Source: Ctenosaura bakeri (lineage: Eukaryota > Chordata > Lepidosauria > Squamata > Iguanidae). From it: 64,000 bases of DNA. Below the pieces are notes generated by a model. It made no database searches. It worked only from the letters and a program-made list of their open reading frames with translations, and had not been told where the DNA came from. Below, in pieces: positions 20,889 to 33,609 of the stretch. Where the stretch lies: NCBI GenBank assembly GCA_948474755.1, contig CAOLHI010002545.1, forward strand, positions 124,001 to 188,000, written 5' to 3'. Within the stretch, counting starts at the first letter, position 1. Every line of letters begins with the position of its first letter. The position numbers and the translations under genes are program-made.

Positions 20889-23800
20889 GTAAAGCCACCC
20901 CGCTTCTCCCCACCCCGCCAAGCAGCCCATTTGTACGTGTGCCGTGTGTGTTTTCTGTGCTGCGCTGTTGTATCGGCATGTGTCGCCTCGTCCTGTCTTT
21001 GGAGCCGTTTGTTGTGTCTGGCTGGGCGCGTCTAGATTGAATCAGCTCCGGGTGGGTCGGGCGGGCGGGGAGTCAGAGCCTTATTTGTAAACACGGCAGC
21101 GAGCGTTTTTTTCTAGTCTGCTGCGGGTCGAAAGTGGCTTTGCAATGAGAGCAGACGCTGGTTGCCTTGTCAGACATGGCTAGGCTGTGACGGTGACGGT
21201 CCAGAGTACTACTTCTGCACATGTCGGCGGCGTTGTGGTCTGCGATTGTTATTCGGAAGACTTTTGATGCCCCGTACGTGTGTGTGAAAAGGTGGGTCGA
21301 GTTTTCAGAGATATAGAGTCGGGATGTTTTCTTTCCAAGACATGACTCTGTAGCTAAGGATCTGTCCGACTCGTGCATTTTGCTACTGAGGTGCTTCATG
21401 GATCTGTACCCGTTGTACGGTAATAAACAAGAGTAGATAATTGAGCAGTAACATTCAAAGGGATGGATAGGATGGCAAGTGTTGTTGAAAGAATCTAGGT
21501 GCTCATAGAGGGTTTGAAATCTGTCGGTGCCTGGTTAGGATGGAAAGTGTACTGCTAAAATTGGGGTATTTTTTAAATATATATATATATATATATATGT
21601 AAATCAATTCGCTGACCTTTACAAACCGTCCGCCCAATTTGCAGGGATGGAGTTTAATTTGAATAGAAAATGAAGCATCTCTTAAAAGTTTAAGAATTAA
21701 AGAACTAGAGGTGTGGTCACCTTAGGGGTCCTTTGCCATTATGGTGATTTGAGCCTTCATATCCTTTCTTTTTAGATGATATGTAAACTAATGGCAAAAT
21801 TCAGCACCAAAGTTCCTTTATAATGACAGCTGCCCAATAAACCATCTCATGTTGTTTGTCACACTGCCAGTCAGTGGTGTTTTGATTTGGCAAGAAAGAG
21901 TACATTTGGGTTAGCATCCTTATGATGTCATGGAGGAAAATGCCTGGAGCTGTGCAACTTACTGTTTGTCATTTGAGTATCTGAAATCAGTACAGTCAGT
22001 AAGCTGTCTGCTGCATTCGCTGCTTGCACTTAACTCCATTGCTATCTCGTTGTGTGTGCTGTTGGAGAACCTGTATGTATGCTTTGAATGCTTTGTTTTT
22101 AGGAGTAACCAAAGCATGGTTTCATTCTGTCATGTCTTCTCGTACAACTAGGTTCATGCAAAGAACTTTTTGGAAAAGTACTTTTTCATCCAGCTCTAAA
22201 CCAGCTAGCTACATCACATTGCGTGCTTTTTACTGTTAAATGCTTCTGTGTTTAAATCCATCCATGTTGCTACTGTCCATTTTACCATTGTGACAATTGG
22301 AAACAGATTGTCTATGGCTCAGTGCATTTTTTAAATAAAACCATTTGAAATTATGAGGCTTAAGTATTAGAATAATACCACTAGTGTTCTGTGTTTTTGT
22401 TTATTCGGTTCAGCTGGCTTTTCAACTCTGTCACTCACAATTTTGACTGCACACTGATTTTTTTCAAACGTTTTCATCATGGACTAAGGTGAGCTGGTAT
22501 GCACAATTAGGCTTTCTAATTACTAATCTTACATTGACTTAGCTTCCAGTTTCCATCTGAGCCTGGTTACCTTGAGAACTGTAGCACTGGCGTTGTTAGA
22601 GCGTGCTCCACTTGGGAGTTCGGGTGTGTTCTCTTTGTAATGCTACTTAATGAAGAAGCATCTCAACTCTACCATAAAGGAGCATGATGGAAGAGGAGAG
22701 CGATGATTGGCTGTTGGTATTAGGGGTAGAAAAAGGGAGGAAGCAAAGGTAAAAGCTGTCTGTGGAGTGTGATAAATCATTATTAGACTTTCATGTATAT
22801 TGCATGAGATAATATCAAGATAATATCTTTTTAGTAAATCTTTGCAAGGATTGGTGAGAATGGGAAAGAATGAAATGAAAGATATTTTGCACTTGGGAGA
22901 AAATGGAAAGTATAAACAAAAGGTTGGATGTTGATTAGTTTGTTTTTATGATGTTATGAAGATGCATATGAGGATGTTGACAATGATTGGCTCAAATTTT
23001 CCTTATTAATAAAATATTTTGAAATAACCTTGTCAAAAAACGTAATATTTTAACAATTCTGTGTATGTGAGTTGTGTATGTGCTTTTTTAAACAAAATGG
23101 GGCAAGAGATGCCAGAGGGCTGTGTTTTCACAAAAGTAGGGCTTAACAAGTTTCTTTAATTTATGCCTCTCATCATCATTACCTGTGATATCTGCAAAAG
23201 GTTAGTAAGTGAAAACCTCTGGTGATACTTAAAATGGGTTAGATTTAGAGTGGCAAAAAATAATTTTTGGATGGTCTAGCTTTTTGTGGACAAAGATTTC
23301 ATAGATCTGTATACATCCAAAGTATTCACAGAAGGCTATCACTCCATTGCATAAATAAGCTAGTCAATGTTTAAATATGTTTTATATAAAAATATTTTAT
23401 CTCGCTTCACTATATAAAACATTATAAATATCTGCTCTGTATAACGCTTAATATAACGGTAATGTGAACCACTGGTAATGTGCATGTTTGATTTGTGTGT
23501 GTGCTTGCCTTGCTAACTGAATTTGACCTCAGGGGCGTAAGTAAGGCTAAATAAGGATTCCCTATAAACAACATTTCCAGATCCCGTGGATGATTACCTG
23601 AAAGTAAGTCTCAGTTAGTTGAGTGGGACTTACTGTCATGAGTGTATGCTCATAAATTTTGCAATAAGAATGGATGTATGTGCACACATGCATGTGAGTG
23701 CATGCACATTACAGGCTACTCCTGAATGTTCGGTTTAAACAGATACAATCAGGTAAAATAATCAGTTAAAATAAGAGAAGTGATGAATTACATGTGAAAT

Positions 23801-26800
23801 TGACATCAGGATTTGACTGAGTATTGCCGCAACCTCTTGGGACACTTACTTGCCACTGATAACTAAGTAGCAATTGCCATGTCTTCAAAGCAAGCAAATA
23901 TTATCTGCTTTTGCCTAGGCATACCCGTTTTCAGTGAACTGATAATTTTGCATTGTACCGTACCTACTGTAAAATGTGTATGGAATTAATTTTAAGACTT
24001 TTAATCTTTCAAAAGTTGTCAAGGTAAAAAAAAAAGATACTTGTCTTCTTTTTCTCTTCCGCAATGGACAAATAAGCTTTGAATGTATAAAAGGAAAGGG
24101 ACACGTCCCTGGTGTTACCAGAAGAGCAGTGTTGTTGGTACAATACAAGAAAGAAGGAAAAACTGTCAGGTTTACAAAATGTTCCCTGGACTATTAGGTT
24201 ATAAGGAATTGGTTATGGGCATGCGAGAAAATTCCATAATGATTGGGAGCTTTAGATTTGCAGCATAGTCTTCCTGGTACTTGTCAGATTATTTTCTATA
24301 TGCTTTGTACACATATAAGAAAAGCATTAAGGATGACCAAGTCCAAAACAAGGAACCAAAGAAAAGTGGAGAGGGGATCATTTTTCCACTAAAACAGTGA
24401 AATGGGATGTTGCCAGTTCTTCAATTGGATCTAGAACTTAACTTCCTGTGATTAAGGTAAGCCAGTCAAATGACATAGCTTTCCCTGGAGCATCAGTAAA
24501 CACACAATCACAACATGATCTGATTTTTAAATAATGCTCACAAGGAAGGGATGAGGACGCAGAAACAAGACAGAGTAAAGGTACTAAATGTTGTAACATA
24601 TTTTGAAAATTCTGTTAGAATGTGGGTACAAAGTGGAATATGATTTCATAGAAGAAACACCATTCTTTTTTAACCAGCTGCTGGGCTGAGTTATACACCA
24701 CAAAGGTGGAAGATCTGCACCAAATATTGCTTCTTCAGTCTGTAAGAACAGCAAAATTGTCCAAAAATTGTCAAATAAAGGTCTTCTAGTCTAGCATATT
24801 TTCTAACTAATACCCAGCCAAATATCTTAGGGACCCAAACACAATATGAAAATGATGGATGTGTCTTATTGTTTTCTTCCAGCGCAAAGAGTGTCAAGGT
24901 ACACTGTCAATGAAGAAGAAAAGATGTTCTGTTTTAATTATCATGGCTTATGTAGATCATGTTAGTGTACTCAATTATATGATCTCATGGGCATGGGATC
25001 CAGCTATATATTTAATGTCAGACCACTTTGCAACAGTAGAATATATAGACAATACTGGATACTTGGTGTGGATGTGTATATTTTTAGTGGGTAAACACAC
25101 ATTAAACATGAAAACATAAAAATACAATATAGCAAATGCATGTACATGGATGCTGAGACTGACTCTATCTCTCTATTGTGCACACATGTGATAGCAAATG
25201 ACCAGCACTGACAGACCTGTTCCACTGACAGATTGCTTCTACTGTTTATGATTAGTTGGAAGTTTGCTCTTCACATTTGCATTGGACCCAGTGCATTTGT
25301 TGTGCAAGAAATAATGAAGTAAGAATAAGAACAACGTATATAACAAGGGTTCTTTCTGAAGGCATAATGAAAGTATATTGGAAGGAAAACATTTCAAGCT
25401 GAAATAGTGTGCATTTTTTTGAAGTTTAGAGAACTGAAGTTTTAAAGTAACATATAATTACTAGAAAATTATCCTATCGTATTAATTTGAAGCAAGTTTT
25501 GTTAATTAATAAGTACAAGGGTGAGAGTGCTATAAACTTACCCCCCCCCCGCTGTTTCTTAAATGGATACATTGCATATGACAGTCGTTTCAAAATTTTG
25601 TGGGAGCAACAGTTAACATTTTATCATTATTTGCAACATGATTGGGTATTAAATAATAATTTCAACAGAAACCATTATGTTAGACATGTTTGCATATTTG
25701 TGGAAAACAGTTTTGAACTCCTGTAATACTTTGAATTGCAAAGATGTTTTTCACATTAATGAATTAATTACTGGCATAGTGTGTTTTAAGGACTGAACAT
25801 CCAAATCATAGATTATAAAGGATATGTCAGAATTGTTTGCTGTATGGGTGATGGTCAGCTTATGTCAGATGCATCAAGGTCAGATGGTTTAGGCCCCTTC
25901 TAAAAAAACTTGACTTTTTTGGACCAAGCACAGTTTCTTAAGCGATGGCTTCTTATCTTACCAAAAAAAAAAAAAATGAAACTAAATTGTGTGCAAAACA
26001 GATTGATCAACATTGAGATATACTGTTTTGAACTGCCGGCCTCAACCCGTTTCCGTTGATGTAATCTTGCATTCAGCAGAAATGTTTGAGAGTAAATTGG
26101 TTGATAATTGTTTTTTAAATATTTATTATAACTATTGATTATTGTACCCCTATCAATTGGTTCAGACAGGAATTGTACTATTTATGTTATATTTATGTTT
26201 AAGCTATACGTAAAGCAGTGTGGGTGTTAGATTGATATGGGCATCCTGTAATCTAGAGTTTACTTATTTATTTTGGATGGCATGTGCTTTAAATAAAAAA
26301 TCTTTATAAATTAAAAATATAACATATTCACAAATCTCTATATAGTTGTTGAATCTGTGTTTTTTAAATCAGTGGACAAAAATGATATGAGTAGCTGCTT
26401 TTCGGATATTTTTGTCCTTATCCTCAGTAATACAGCTGAATTCAGCAGTAATAACACGTAGCAACAATACTGATTGGCTCTACAGTAAATTTAAACGAAG
26501 TCATGACCAGCTAGTCCCAATGATTTAAGGTTCAACTAAGTTTGCCCAGATCCAGCTCAGAGCTTACAATACATACTTATGGAAGTACAATGTAACAATG
26601 AATCATAATAGAGGAACTGCATTGAATAAGCATGTTCACACCTTTAGCATGATAAAAGGCTTCTGTTCATGAATTTATCTGAATATTTGGAGAGCTAAAT
26701 TTGTGGGAGGATAAGAAGAGTGTATCCATAACCCTGCAACCCTAACGTCCTCCAGCATCCTGCAGTGTTCAAGATCTTTGTACGCTGAGCAAAATCGTCT

Positions 26801-27368
26801 GGAGAAGGTTTTGTAATCACAGTCAGCCAACTAGGGTTACAGAACTTCCCTGACTGGGAGGCTTGCTTTGCCAGAGTTCTTGATAATGGAAGCTCTGTAA
26901 TTGTGTTGATCCAAACAGTTACAGTGCAGTCTGAAGATGTTCCCTCTCTGTATATAGAGATCCCTTATGCTGCTGGATGCATAAGGATGTTCAATGGTGA
27001 GGCTTTCAGGTATGCCCGTGTCCCCTCTATCATAGCTGTTTGCCCTTAATCTTTTCCACATCACAGCTCACTGCACACTTTGGTTGTCTTTTTAAAGCAG
27101 AAGAGAAAGCTTTGTCTTGCTGATATGCTTCCAAATTAGTTTGCTGTCCATAAATCACCTACAAGTGCATTAGGGCAATCTTGTAAATATTATGTCTGCA
27201 TCAGCATAGAAGTTTTTTGTGGGTTACTCTGCCATTTCACAAAACAAAGTATGGGAGCCTAACGAGCTACTTGGAATGGTCATTTGGGAAGACGTCCAAA
27301 ACATAAAAAGAGCACTTAAGATTGTATAACTGAGTTATATAGCTCCTGTCTTGCTTTACTTAACAAGA
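20889..27368 (+). other. Presumed first-intron DNA, largely unassigned
   Basis: After the CpG island the sequence becomes AT-rich. An (AT)n run lies at 21576-21599, and a diverged 'gagtgggacttac' repeat scrap near 23580-23660. A C10 run is at about 25543 and an A13 run near 25965. No further exon could be supported: short ORFs (for example 24859-25119 +) lack splice signals and domains. Intron status depends on the donor at 20889 being real. Confidence 0.4.
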
Positions 27369-27369
27369 A

Positions 27370-27401
<32 letters not shown>

Positions 27402-27416
27402 GTATGTATGTATATA
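27369..27416. repeat. (TA)n/(TG)n microsatellite
   Basis: About eleven AT units grade into ATATGTATGTATG. Simple repeat with no evident function. Confidence 0.9.
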
Positions 27417-27509
27417 GTTGCTTTGTGTCTTTTAGTTTATAAGATACCTAATGAACAAAGAGTAGCTACATTTGTGTAAGCCTGAAGGTTAGGAGAGAGT
27501 CAGCATGGT

Positions 27510-27730
27510 GGAAAACCAGTATGGAGCAGTGATTTGAGCGTTGGGCTATATCTTTGGAGGCCAGGGTTCTATTCCCCCACTAGGCCATGAAAACCTGTTG
27601 GGTGACATTGGGTACGTCACACACACTCAAACCTGGAAAACCCTATGATAAGTTCACCTTAGACTCGCCATAAGTCAGAACAACTTGAAAGAACACAACA
27701 AACACCAACACCACCACGACAACAAAGGTT
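27510..27730 (+). repeat. Sauria-type SINE, near full length
   Basis: tRNA-like head 'GTATGGAGCAGTGATTTGAGCG' at about 27519, box-B-like 'GGTTCTATTCCC' near 27566, 'TTGGGTGACATTGGG', and BovB-like tail 'CCATAAGTCAGAACAACTTG' followed by CAACA/CACCA repeats. A younger-looking copy. Confidence 0.85.
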
Positions 27731-27734
27731 AGGA

Positions 27735-29590
27735 GCACCATGTGTATAGAAGCACCCACCTCTGAGTTGAATATTTCTAGTTGAAGCTAATGTTGCCATC
27801 TTTGATGCCTGCATACAGTACTTACAAAAAAATTGGTATTTTTAAGAACCAAGAAAACATTGTCATTTTTCAGAAGATTTTCTAGGCACAGAATAGATTA
27901 ATCTTCATTGATCTATCTACTCAGTTTTGTCTGCACTAACTAGCAAGCAGCTCTCTTTGACTCTCTCAGGACTCTTTCCTTACCTAGAGATGCTGGGATT
28001 TGAGTGGTACCTGTTACATGCAAAACACACACTCTGCTACAACCTATTCCTCCTTCTAGAAGAGGCCAGCCATGCAGCTTGGATGCCTGATTCGTTTTGT
28101 CTCTTTTTGGTTTTAATTCACTTCCATTAGTTTTCACTTTATTTCTATTCCCGAGTTCCCAGTTCCCAAGTGCAGGGTTAATTAACAGCTAGCGATGCAG
28201 ATATGAAAGCAAGACTCCTTGTGTCTAGCAAACTGTTTTGTGTGCCTGAGCCAGTTGTTGAAACAGTACAGCCTAAGTTCCTTCCACATCAAATTAATCC
28301 TTTGAGGGGTTCTACACATTTCAGCCTTCTTCAAGACATTCTGTTTCCTGAGCCTTCAACTGTTATTTAATCTTCCTTTGATGGCCTGAAGTGAACCTCA
28401 TTGTATTATCAGTCTTTTTCATGTAAAGCTATATCTTTGTGTTTTTTTTAAAAAAGTCTTGTTGATCTATTTTTAAGAAATAATTTTTGTCACCCTGTTG
28501 CTGTTTGCAAAGAATGATATTTTGGAGTTGGTGCATGAGGCTTTATTTAAAGACTATCTTTAACACACCTTCTATCAATTCCAACATTGAAAGGTCCAAA
28601 AAAATGTAAGGAGAAAGGATAAGGTGATTGTATGCTGTAATGTAACCAGCAGATTTTCTACCAGCAACTGTTAATGCTGTTTAATTTTTCTCCCGAAGAA
28701 GTAATTGAGATTTTATTTGTCTCCCATTGATGCCTTCAACATGCAGTGGGTTTTGCACAGCTATACGTTTTACCAGTTCCAAACATCTGATTCTGAATGA
28801 TGTCCAAGAATAGACTGTCCTTCAGTGTGGATATATGTTGAATGATTCACACAGGACAAGTTATGTTTTTATCCAGTGAAGCTATTTGTTTTTGGGAAGT
28901 TCTTTTTCCAGTTCCTGTGTAAGTCTCATTAAATTAATGGGGAGAAGTATTTTCTTCCAGTTCAAGAGGGGGTATCAGTCTTCCAATGCAGAATTAGGGT
29001 GGGATAGGGTAGTTCAATGGCTAAAGGTATTGATTAAAATTGAGTCCCTTGTATTCATGAAAACCACCACATGATCAATCAGGTTGTGTGGATTGAAGGA
29101 CAGCATTGACTGCAATCTTTCATAATGTGGTATTCACAGTGGGCTGCCACTCAACCAAAAAGTAAATGCTCAAGAGTACTAACAAGTATTAACCTGGATG
29201 AGGTTTTCAACTGTGTTTTTTTCTAATCAAAAATGCATTAATAAGACTGCCATTTTTGGCTCCCTCTAAAAAGATATATTCTGTTCTAAGTTGTCAGAAC
29301 AAAACGCCTGAGAAACTGAAAGAATAAAATAAGGGAATAAAGCAGCATACGTCACAAGTTTCATGTTTTTACCTATTAAGTAATATAATTCATAAATTCA
29401 TAGAATACCTTGCAGACATTGCTGCACTCATGCATCCAAAAATGTGTTCTCATTGTTAATTTCTAGGTAATTTTTTAACAGGTAGGATTTCATTCCAGTT
29501 TCATAAGGGCTTTCTAAATCAAAACAATATCCAAGTCAAAATAATGGAAATCCAAAATTTGGATTTTTAATAAACCAAAATTAAGGATGA
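27735..29590. other. Unassigned stretch, nothing recognised
   Basis: AT-rich, intron-like. ORFs 27927-28130 (+), 27940-28137 (-) and 28886-29074 (+) show no domain. No named repeat. Confidence 0.45.
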
Positions 29591-29596
29591 CATTTG

Positions 29597-29818
29597 TTGT
29601 TGTGTGCTTTCAAATTGTTTCTGACTTACGGCGATCATGGGGTTTTCTTGGCAAAATTTGTTCAGAGGGTGGTTGCATTTACATTCTTTTGAGGCTGAGA
29701 GTCTGTGACTTACCCAAGGTCACCTAGTAGGTTTCTGTGGCATGAGCAGGAATTCAAAACCTGGTCTCCAGAATCATAGTCCCCAGTGGTTGAACCATTA
29801 TACCATACTGGCTCTCAA
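29597..29818 (-). repeat. Sauria-type SINE, near full length
   Basis: Reverse orientation: the BovB-like tail at the left ('gtttctgacttacggcgatc') leads through 'cccaaggtcacctagtagg' to the tRNA-like head at the right ('gaaccattataccatactgg'). Confidence 0.85.
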
Positions 29819-30329
29819 GGGCAACATGTATCTTACAGATTTAGTTAGCAGTGCCTGGGTAGTTTTTTACATGACGAAGCATCAAGCCTGGTCCTGTACA
29901 TGTTTACACAGAAGAAATTCTCATGTTGCACATTATTAAAATCTGCTTCGGTATCTCTTTGTAGTCTTATGCTGGTACTCTTTTTTAATATAATTTTCAA
30001 AATGTTCCTTTGCTGATTGGAGGAGCTTTCTAAATAATTTGATCTTAACTACAACTTTAAAGGTCGCTTGATTTTCTTGATTATAAAATAACTTTATTTG
30101 CTTAGTATAAAAGTATAAAACAAAAAATTTGTCTCTGTGTTAGGAATGTTTAGGAGGTCATAAGCACTTTAAGGGACATTTAACAGACATATAGAACTAT
30201 TGTAACCAATGAATACAGTTGTTAAAGTAAACTCTGTGAGTATAGTAATGTTTAGCCCACATAATTTAACAGCATCATTTTAATATTCTGGCTTCTATAA
30301 TATGATTATTTGTGATGTTTTTGTTTCCC

Positions 30330-30690
30330 TATATAGGGAATATATACATATATATTTATGTGTGTACATGTTTGTATGTGTGTACACGCATACACAAATG
30401 TGTCTTCATATGCACACACATGAAAGAAAACTGAAAGGTCATGGAATTGACTGAACTACTGAAAAAACAATATTTTAATACCAATTACACTTATATTTTA
30501 TATGTATGTTTGTGTACGTGTGTTTTATATTAAAATATTGCCTTTTAATATGTCAGTATTGCCGTTCTCTCCCTTTCTCTCTCCCTCTCACCAGCCTTTC
30601 TCTCTCCCTCTCCCCCCCTTATATATACATTATATATGTATATATAATGTTATATTATATTGTGTCTGTGTCTAGTTCTAGCTATCAACT
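30330..30690. repeat. Simple-sequence zone (TA, TG, CT runs)
   Basis: Two clusters. A TATATA/TGTGTG mixture at about 30330-30420, and a CTCTCTCC tract followed by TATATATACATTATATATG at about 30566-30660. The second is self-complementary and could extrude a hairpin. Confidence 0.8.
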
Positions 30691-30959
30691 GCTTATAATA
30701 TTTTGATGCAATTTGTATGAAAATGAACCTGAACTTAAATTATATGTGTATGTTCTATTCTGTTTATTCCAGATAGATGGATGGAGATAGATGTTGTAAA
30801 TGTTTTTTTTAAAAAGATTAAAACTTGTTTTGAAAGTACAAATGTTTCTTCAGGGATTATGACTGTTCTTACTGATAATTCACTGCAGAGTCTTTCATAA
30901 TAAAGGCTTGTTCATACCTAGGAAGCTTGTTATATTGAGACAGACCATTGCATCGAGGC

Positions 30960-31113
30960 TGTTACGGTCAAGTTTGCCTGGCAGGGCCTCCCCAGCGTTC
31001 CCAGTGGGATTCTTTCTGCAATCCCCAGTGTGATCTCCCATGAAAATACTAATCAGGCAGGACCTAGCTTACCTTCTGAAATTGATTGAGATTGGTTGTG
31101 TGTTTGGGGTGAT
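30960..31113 (-). repeat. 5S rRNA-derived SINE relic
   Basis: On the minus strand, 31028-31113 aligns with vertebrate 5S rRNA. The complement of the 5S segment around 'GTTAGTACTTGGATGGGAGA' is visible as 'tctcccatgaaaatactaatcagg', then '-acctagcttaccttctgaaattga', matching the 'GCTTAGCTTCCGAGATC' complement. It is too diverged (many changes at promoter boxes) to be a functional 5S gene. The 30960-31027 part would be the non-5S 3' region of the SINE. Confidence 0.7.
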
Positions 31114-31114
31114 G

Positions 31115-32165
31115 CATGATGGTTACCTGCTTATTGTTTGATGACAGAAGAATTAACTTGCATCTATGACTAAGCAGATCGTCAAACTCCATGGACAGAC
31201 ATTTGCAGTGCACACACACACATACTGATTCTGAATATTATCTTTCCAATGAGTGTAGTTTTCAAGGTGAAGAATAGCAATAAAGCATGCAGTAAATCTG
31301 TAAATGCTCATGGTTCATCAGAACGACACTAAAATAATCAAATCAAAATTTTAAAAAACTGCTTGTAACAGAAAAAAATATAGAAAGCTCAAAGGCTGTT
31401 TTGTGTGTTTTGATGATTCACTGAAAGATAAAAGCACAATCAGGCTTAATGAATATTTTTTTAGAGGAGTTCTAAGATGATGTTGGTGCCATTGCTGTAA
31501 ATGCTGTATTGTCAAGGATAAATTCTCTCCTGACAGTGGAGAAACTCTCCATACCTGTTCTCCAGATGATTTTAATTCTCGGGAGAAGTGGAAGAAGCTA
31601 TTTTCTAAGGTATCTCAGACCTTGACCTCATATGTCAACACAGTAACTTTAACATAGCTGGGAAGCATCTGAAATGCAGTGCTTTTTAGCTGATTCAGTT
31701 TGCAAGTTAAGCTTGTCCATGATGAGCAATGAAATTGTGTGAATGAAGTATTGTCTGTGAAGATGGGCAGAAGCAGAAACTCCATTAAGAGAAGCAGATA
31801 TGTGAGCAAAAAGAATTCTTTCTGACCAGTGTGTGGATGATACACACCAGCCATGTTCATATTGGCCAACCAGGACTCCTAGCTTAGTGAGGCACTGAGA
31901 GAATGAGAAACATTGCTGGTACCCTTAGTCTATTCATACTTCATTTTGTACAAGTGGAGAAAGAAAACAAGAAGGGATAGCTTCGTATTACAGCTGAACC
32001 AGGATTATGAGGCTAAGGGCAGTTGTTAGTTCCATCCAGAAGAGGCCCACTGAATGTGTTGGACTTGCAAAAATGTTGACTTAACTAGTCTCATTCACTT
32101 AGTGGGGCTACTCTACTTGGGATGGGCATTTAGATTTTGTACAGAGACATTCAGCAGCCATGGCC
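31115..32165. other. Unassigned stretch
   Basis: No gene or clear repeat, apart from a 'CCCACTGAATG...ggactt' scrap near 32040-32070 of the old CCCATTGA family. ORF 31615-31869 (-) has no domain. Confidence 0.4.
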
Positions 32166-32171
32166 AACATA

Positions 32172-32352
32172 GGCCATTTCTGCACTAGATTGTTATAGTG
32201 CTATTATTCCACTTTCAACGTATTTTGGAATCCTGGGGTTTGCAGTTTAGGGAAGGACCTCAAAGACCCCTCCATAAACTGCAAACTCCAGGATTCCATA
32301 GGATGGTGAAAGTGGAATAATAGCACTATAACAATCTAGTGCAGAAATGGGC
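32172..32352. mobile_element. Palindromic MITE, copy 5
   Basis: Opens GGCCATTTCTGCAC, closes GTGCAGAAATGGGC, with ATA on both sides (32169-32171, 32353-32355). The central 'ctcagccagagagctc' part present in longer copies is deleted here. Otherwise the arms are well preserved, suggesting a fairly recent copy. Confidence 0.88.
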
Positions 32353-32359
32353 ATAGCGA

Positions 32360-33430
32360 GTGCTCAGGAATGTTAGGAACAGTATTCAATGAGATCCAGA
32401 AGTCTACATATTTCCCTCCCTGGTATAGTTCATGATTTTGGATGTTCAAACAAGCTAGGTTCTATACAATGTTTACTAGCCCAGGCTTAATGCTAATTCA
32501 CAATACTGACATGTTTGGGTGCAATTAATGCCAGGTCTAACTGAAAGTTAATCCTTTATTAGTTTTCTTTTCTGCTTGTATAAATGGAGAGTGAAATGAG
32601 AATGAATAAATTTCATACTTGTGCTAGCAGAGCTACTGAATGACCAGTTTATAAACAGTTTAATAGACTTATTCACTAGAAGTGCACCTTTAAAGTACTT
32701 TTTGCTAAATAAAAGCATTTGATGTTTGATTTCTGTGGATGAACTTATTATGGTTCTTATATATACAAAAACTAATGTTGCTAATATATAATGCCCTCTT
32801 TTTTGCAATTTAATGTTATCTCTAGAAGCAGGACATAACATTTGTTGAGAATCTTACCTCATTATACTGAAAAATAAGAAGGTGAGCATGATAACAAGGG
32901 AGAGGAAGGAAACATACAGAAGATGATCAAGGAAATATGTTGTGTTGTAACTTGTTTATGTGAGCACTGGTTTACCGCAGCAATAGTTTTCATTGAGGAT
33001 CTCTCCTAAAGAGAAATAGGACTGAAACCTTTTCTTGGAAGCTTAGTTAAAGCAGAGAATGAGCTCAAGTAAACAATATACCATTTGTTATTTATTCATT
33101 TGCTTACTTATTTCCATGTTTTATCTTCCATTCTGTGTAAAATTCAATACAGGCTAAAGTTGAAGTTATTATTGCCAATCACCCCGCATCTTCCATCTCT
33201 TATATGGCTGTAATTTAAGCAATATAGTACCTATCATTTGTATTATTAGTAGCATTGCTGAAATACATGATAGAGTTTGATAGATCTGCTAAATTCGGAA
33301 GTAACTATTCCACACATAAACATTATATGAACTAATTCTAAAATGTGTCTAAATCCAGTTGCTGGTAGTAACTAGAGGAGACCTGTTGAATTTTGATAAA
33401 CCATTCAGCAACTGATTTAGTGGTTTTACT
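32360..33430. other. Unassigned stretch, nothing recognised
   Basis: AT-rich with one 97-codon ORF on the minus strand (32548-32841) that has no domain or splice support. Confidence 0.45.
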
Positions 33431-33435
33431 CTAGT

Positions 33436-33605
33436 TCAGTGCATCCCAGGCTTTTTAATGTAGGGGGCCAGTAATTTGTTTTCTGATGTGCCAGAGATCA
33501 GTACCATATTTGTGCCCGCTGACCACAACTACTTCTTTCTTTCCTGCCATGGACTCAGCACCTGAAGACTCATAGGCCTGTACTGGTCCAAGGACTACCA
33601 CTTGG
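33436..33605. mobile_element. hAT-like short element
   Basis: Begins CAGTGCATCCCAGGC and ends '...ggtccaaggactaccacttgg', which reads as CCAAGTGGTAGTCC on the other strand. These are CAGTGG-type hAT termini. The interior 'ctttctttcctgccatggactcagcac' is shared with 57825-58000. No clean 8-bp duplication was found. Confidence 0.5.
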
Positions 33606-33609
33606 AATA

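Larger units (their letters stand above)
19800..21090 (+). promoter_or_regulatory. CpG-island promoter of an unidentified gene
   Basis: The base composition changes sharply here. From about 19830 the sequence is GC-rich with very frequent CpG, while both sides are AT-rich and CpG-poor. Tandem GC boxes (GGGGCGGGCGGGCGGGC, about 19835-19851) mark the 5' side. An alternating purine-pyrimidine run of CACACGCGCGCG type is at about 19905-19940. No TATA box is evident, as usual for CpG-island promoters with dispersed initiation. The + direction is chosen because the downstream side carries an exon-like GA-rich segment ending in a consensus donor. CpG density falls by about 21.3 kb. Confidence 0.8.

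Noticed and set aside
19788..20930. 380- and 310-codon minus-strand ORFs across the CpG island
   Set aside because: Pro/Ser/Leu/Arg-rich translations of GA-rich, CpG-rich DNA, open in several frames at once; no domain, no conserved motif, and the + strand donor explains the region better.
20819..21040. 73-codon frame crossing the donor at 20888
   Set aside because: It has no ATG start in the exon (opens with GTG) and runs through the intron donor; composition not gene-like.
31028..31113. Functional 5S rRNA gene
   Set aside because: Numerous substitutions across the internal promoter region, and truncated; better explained as a SINE relic.
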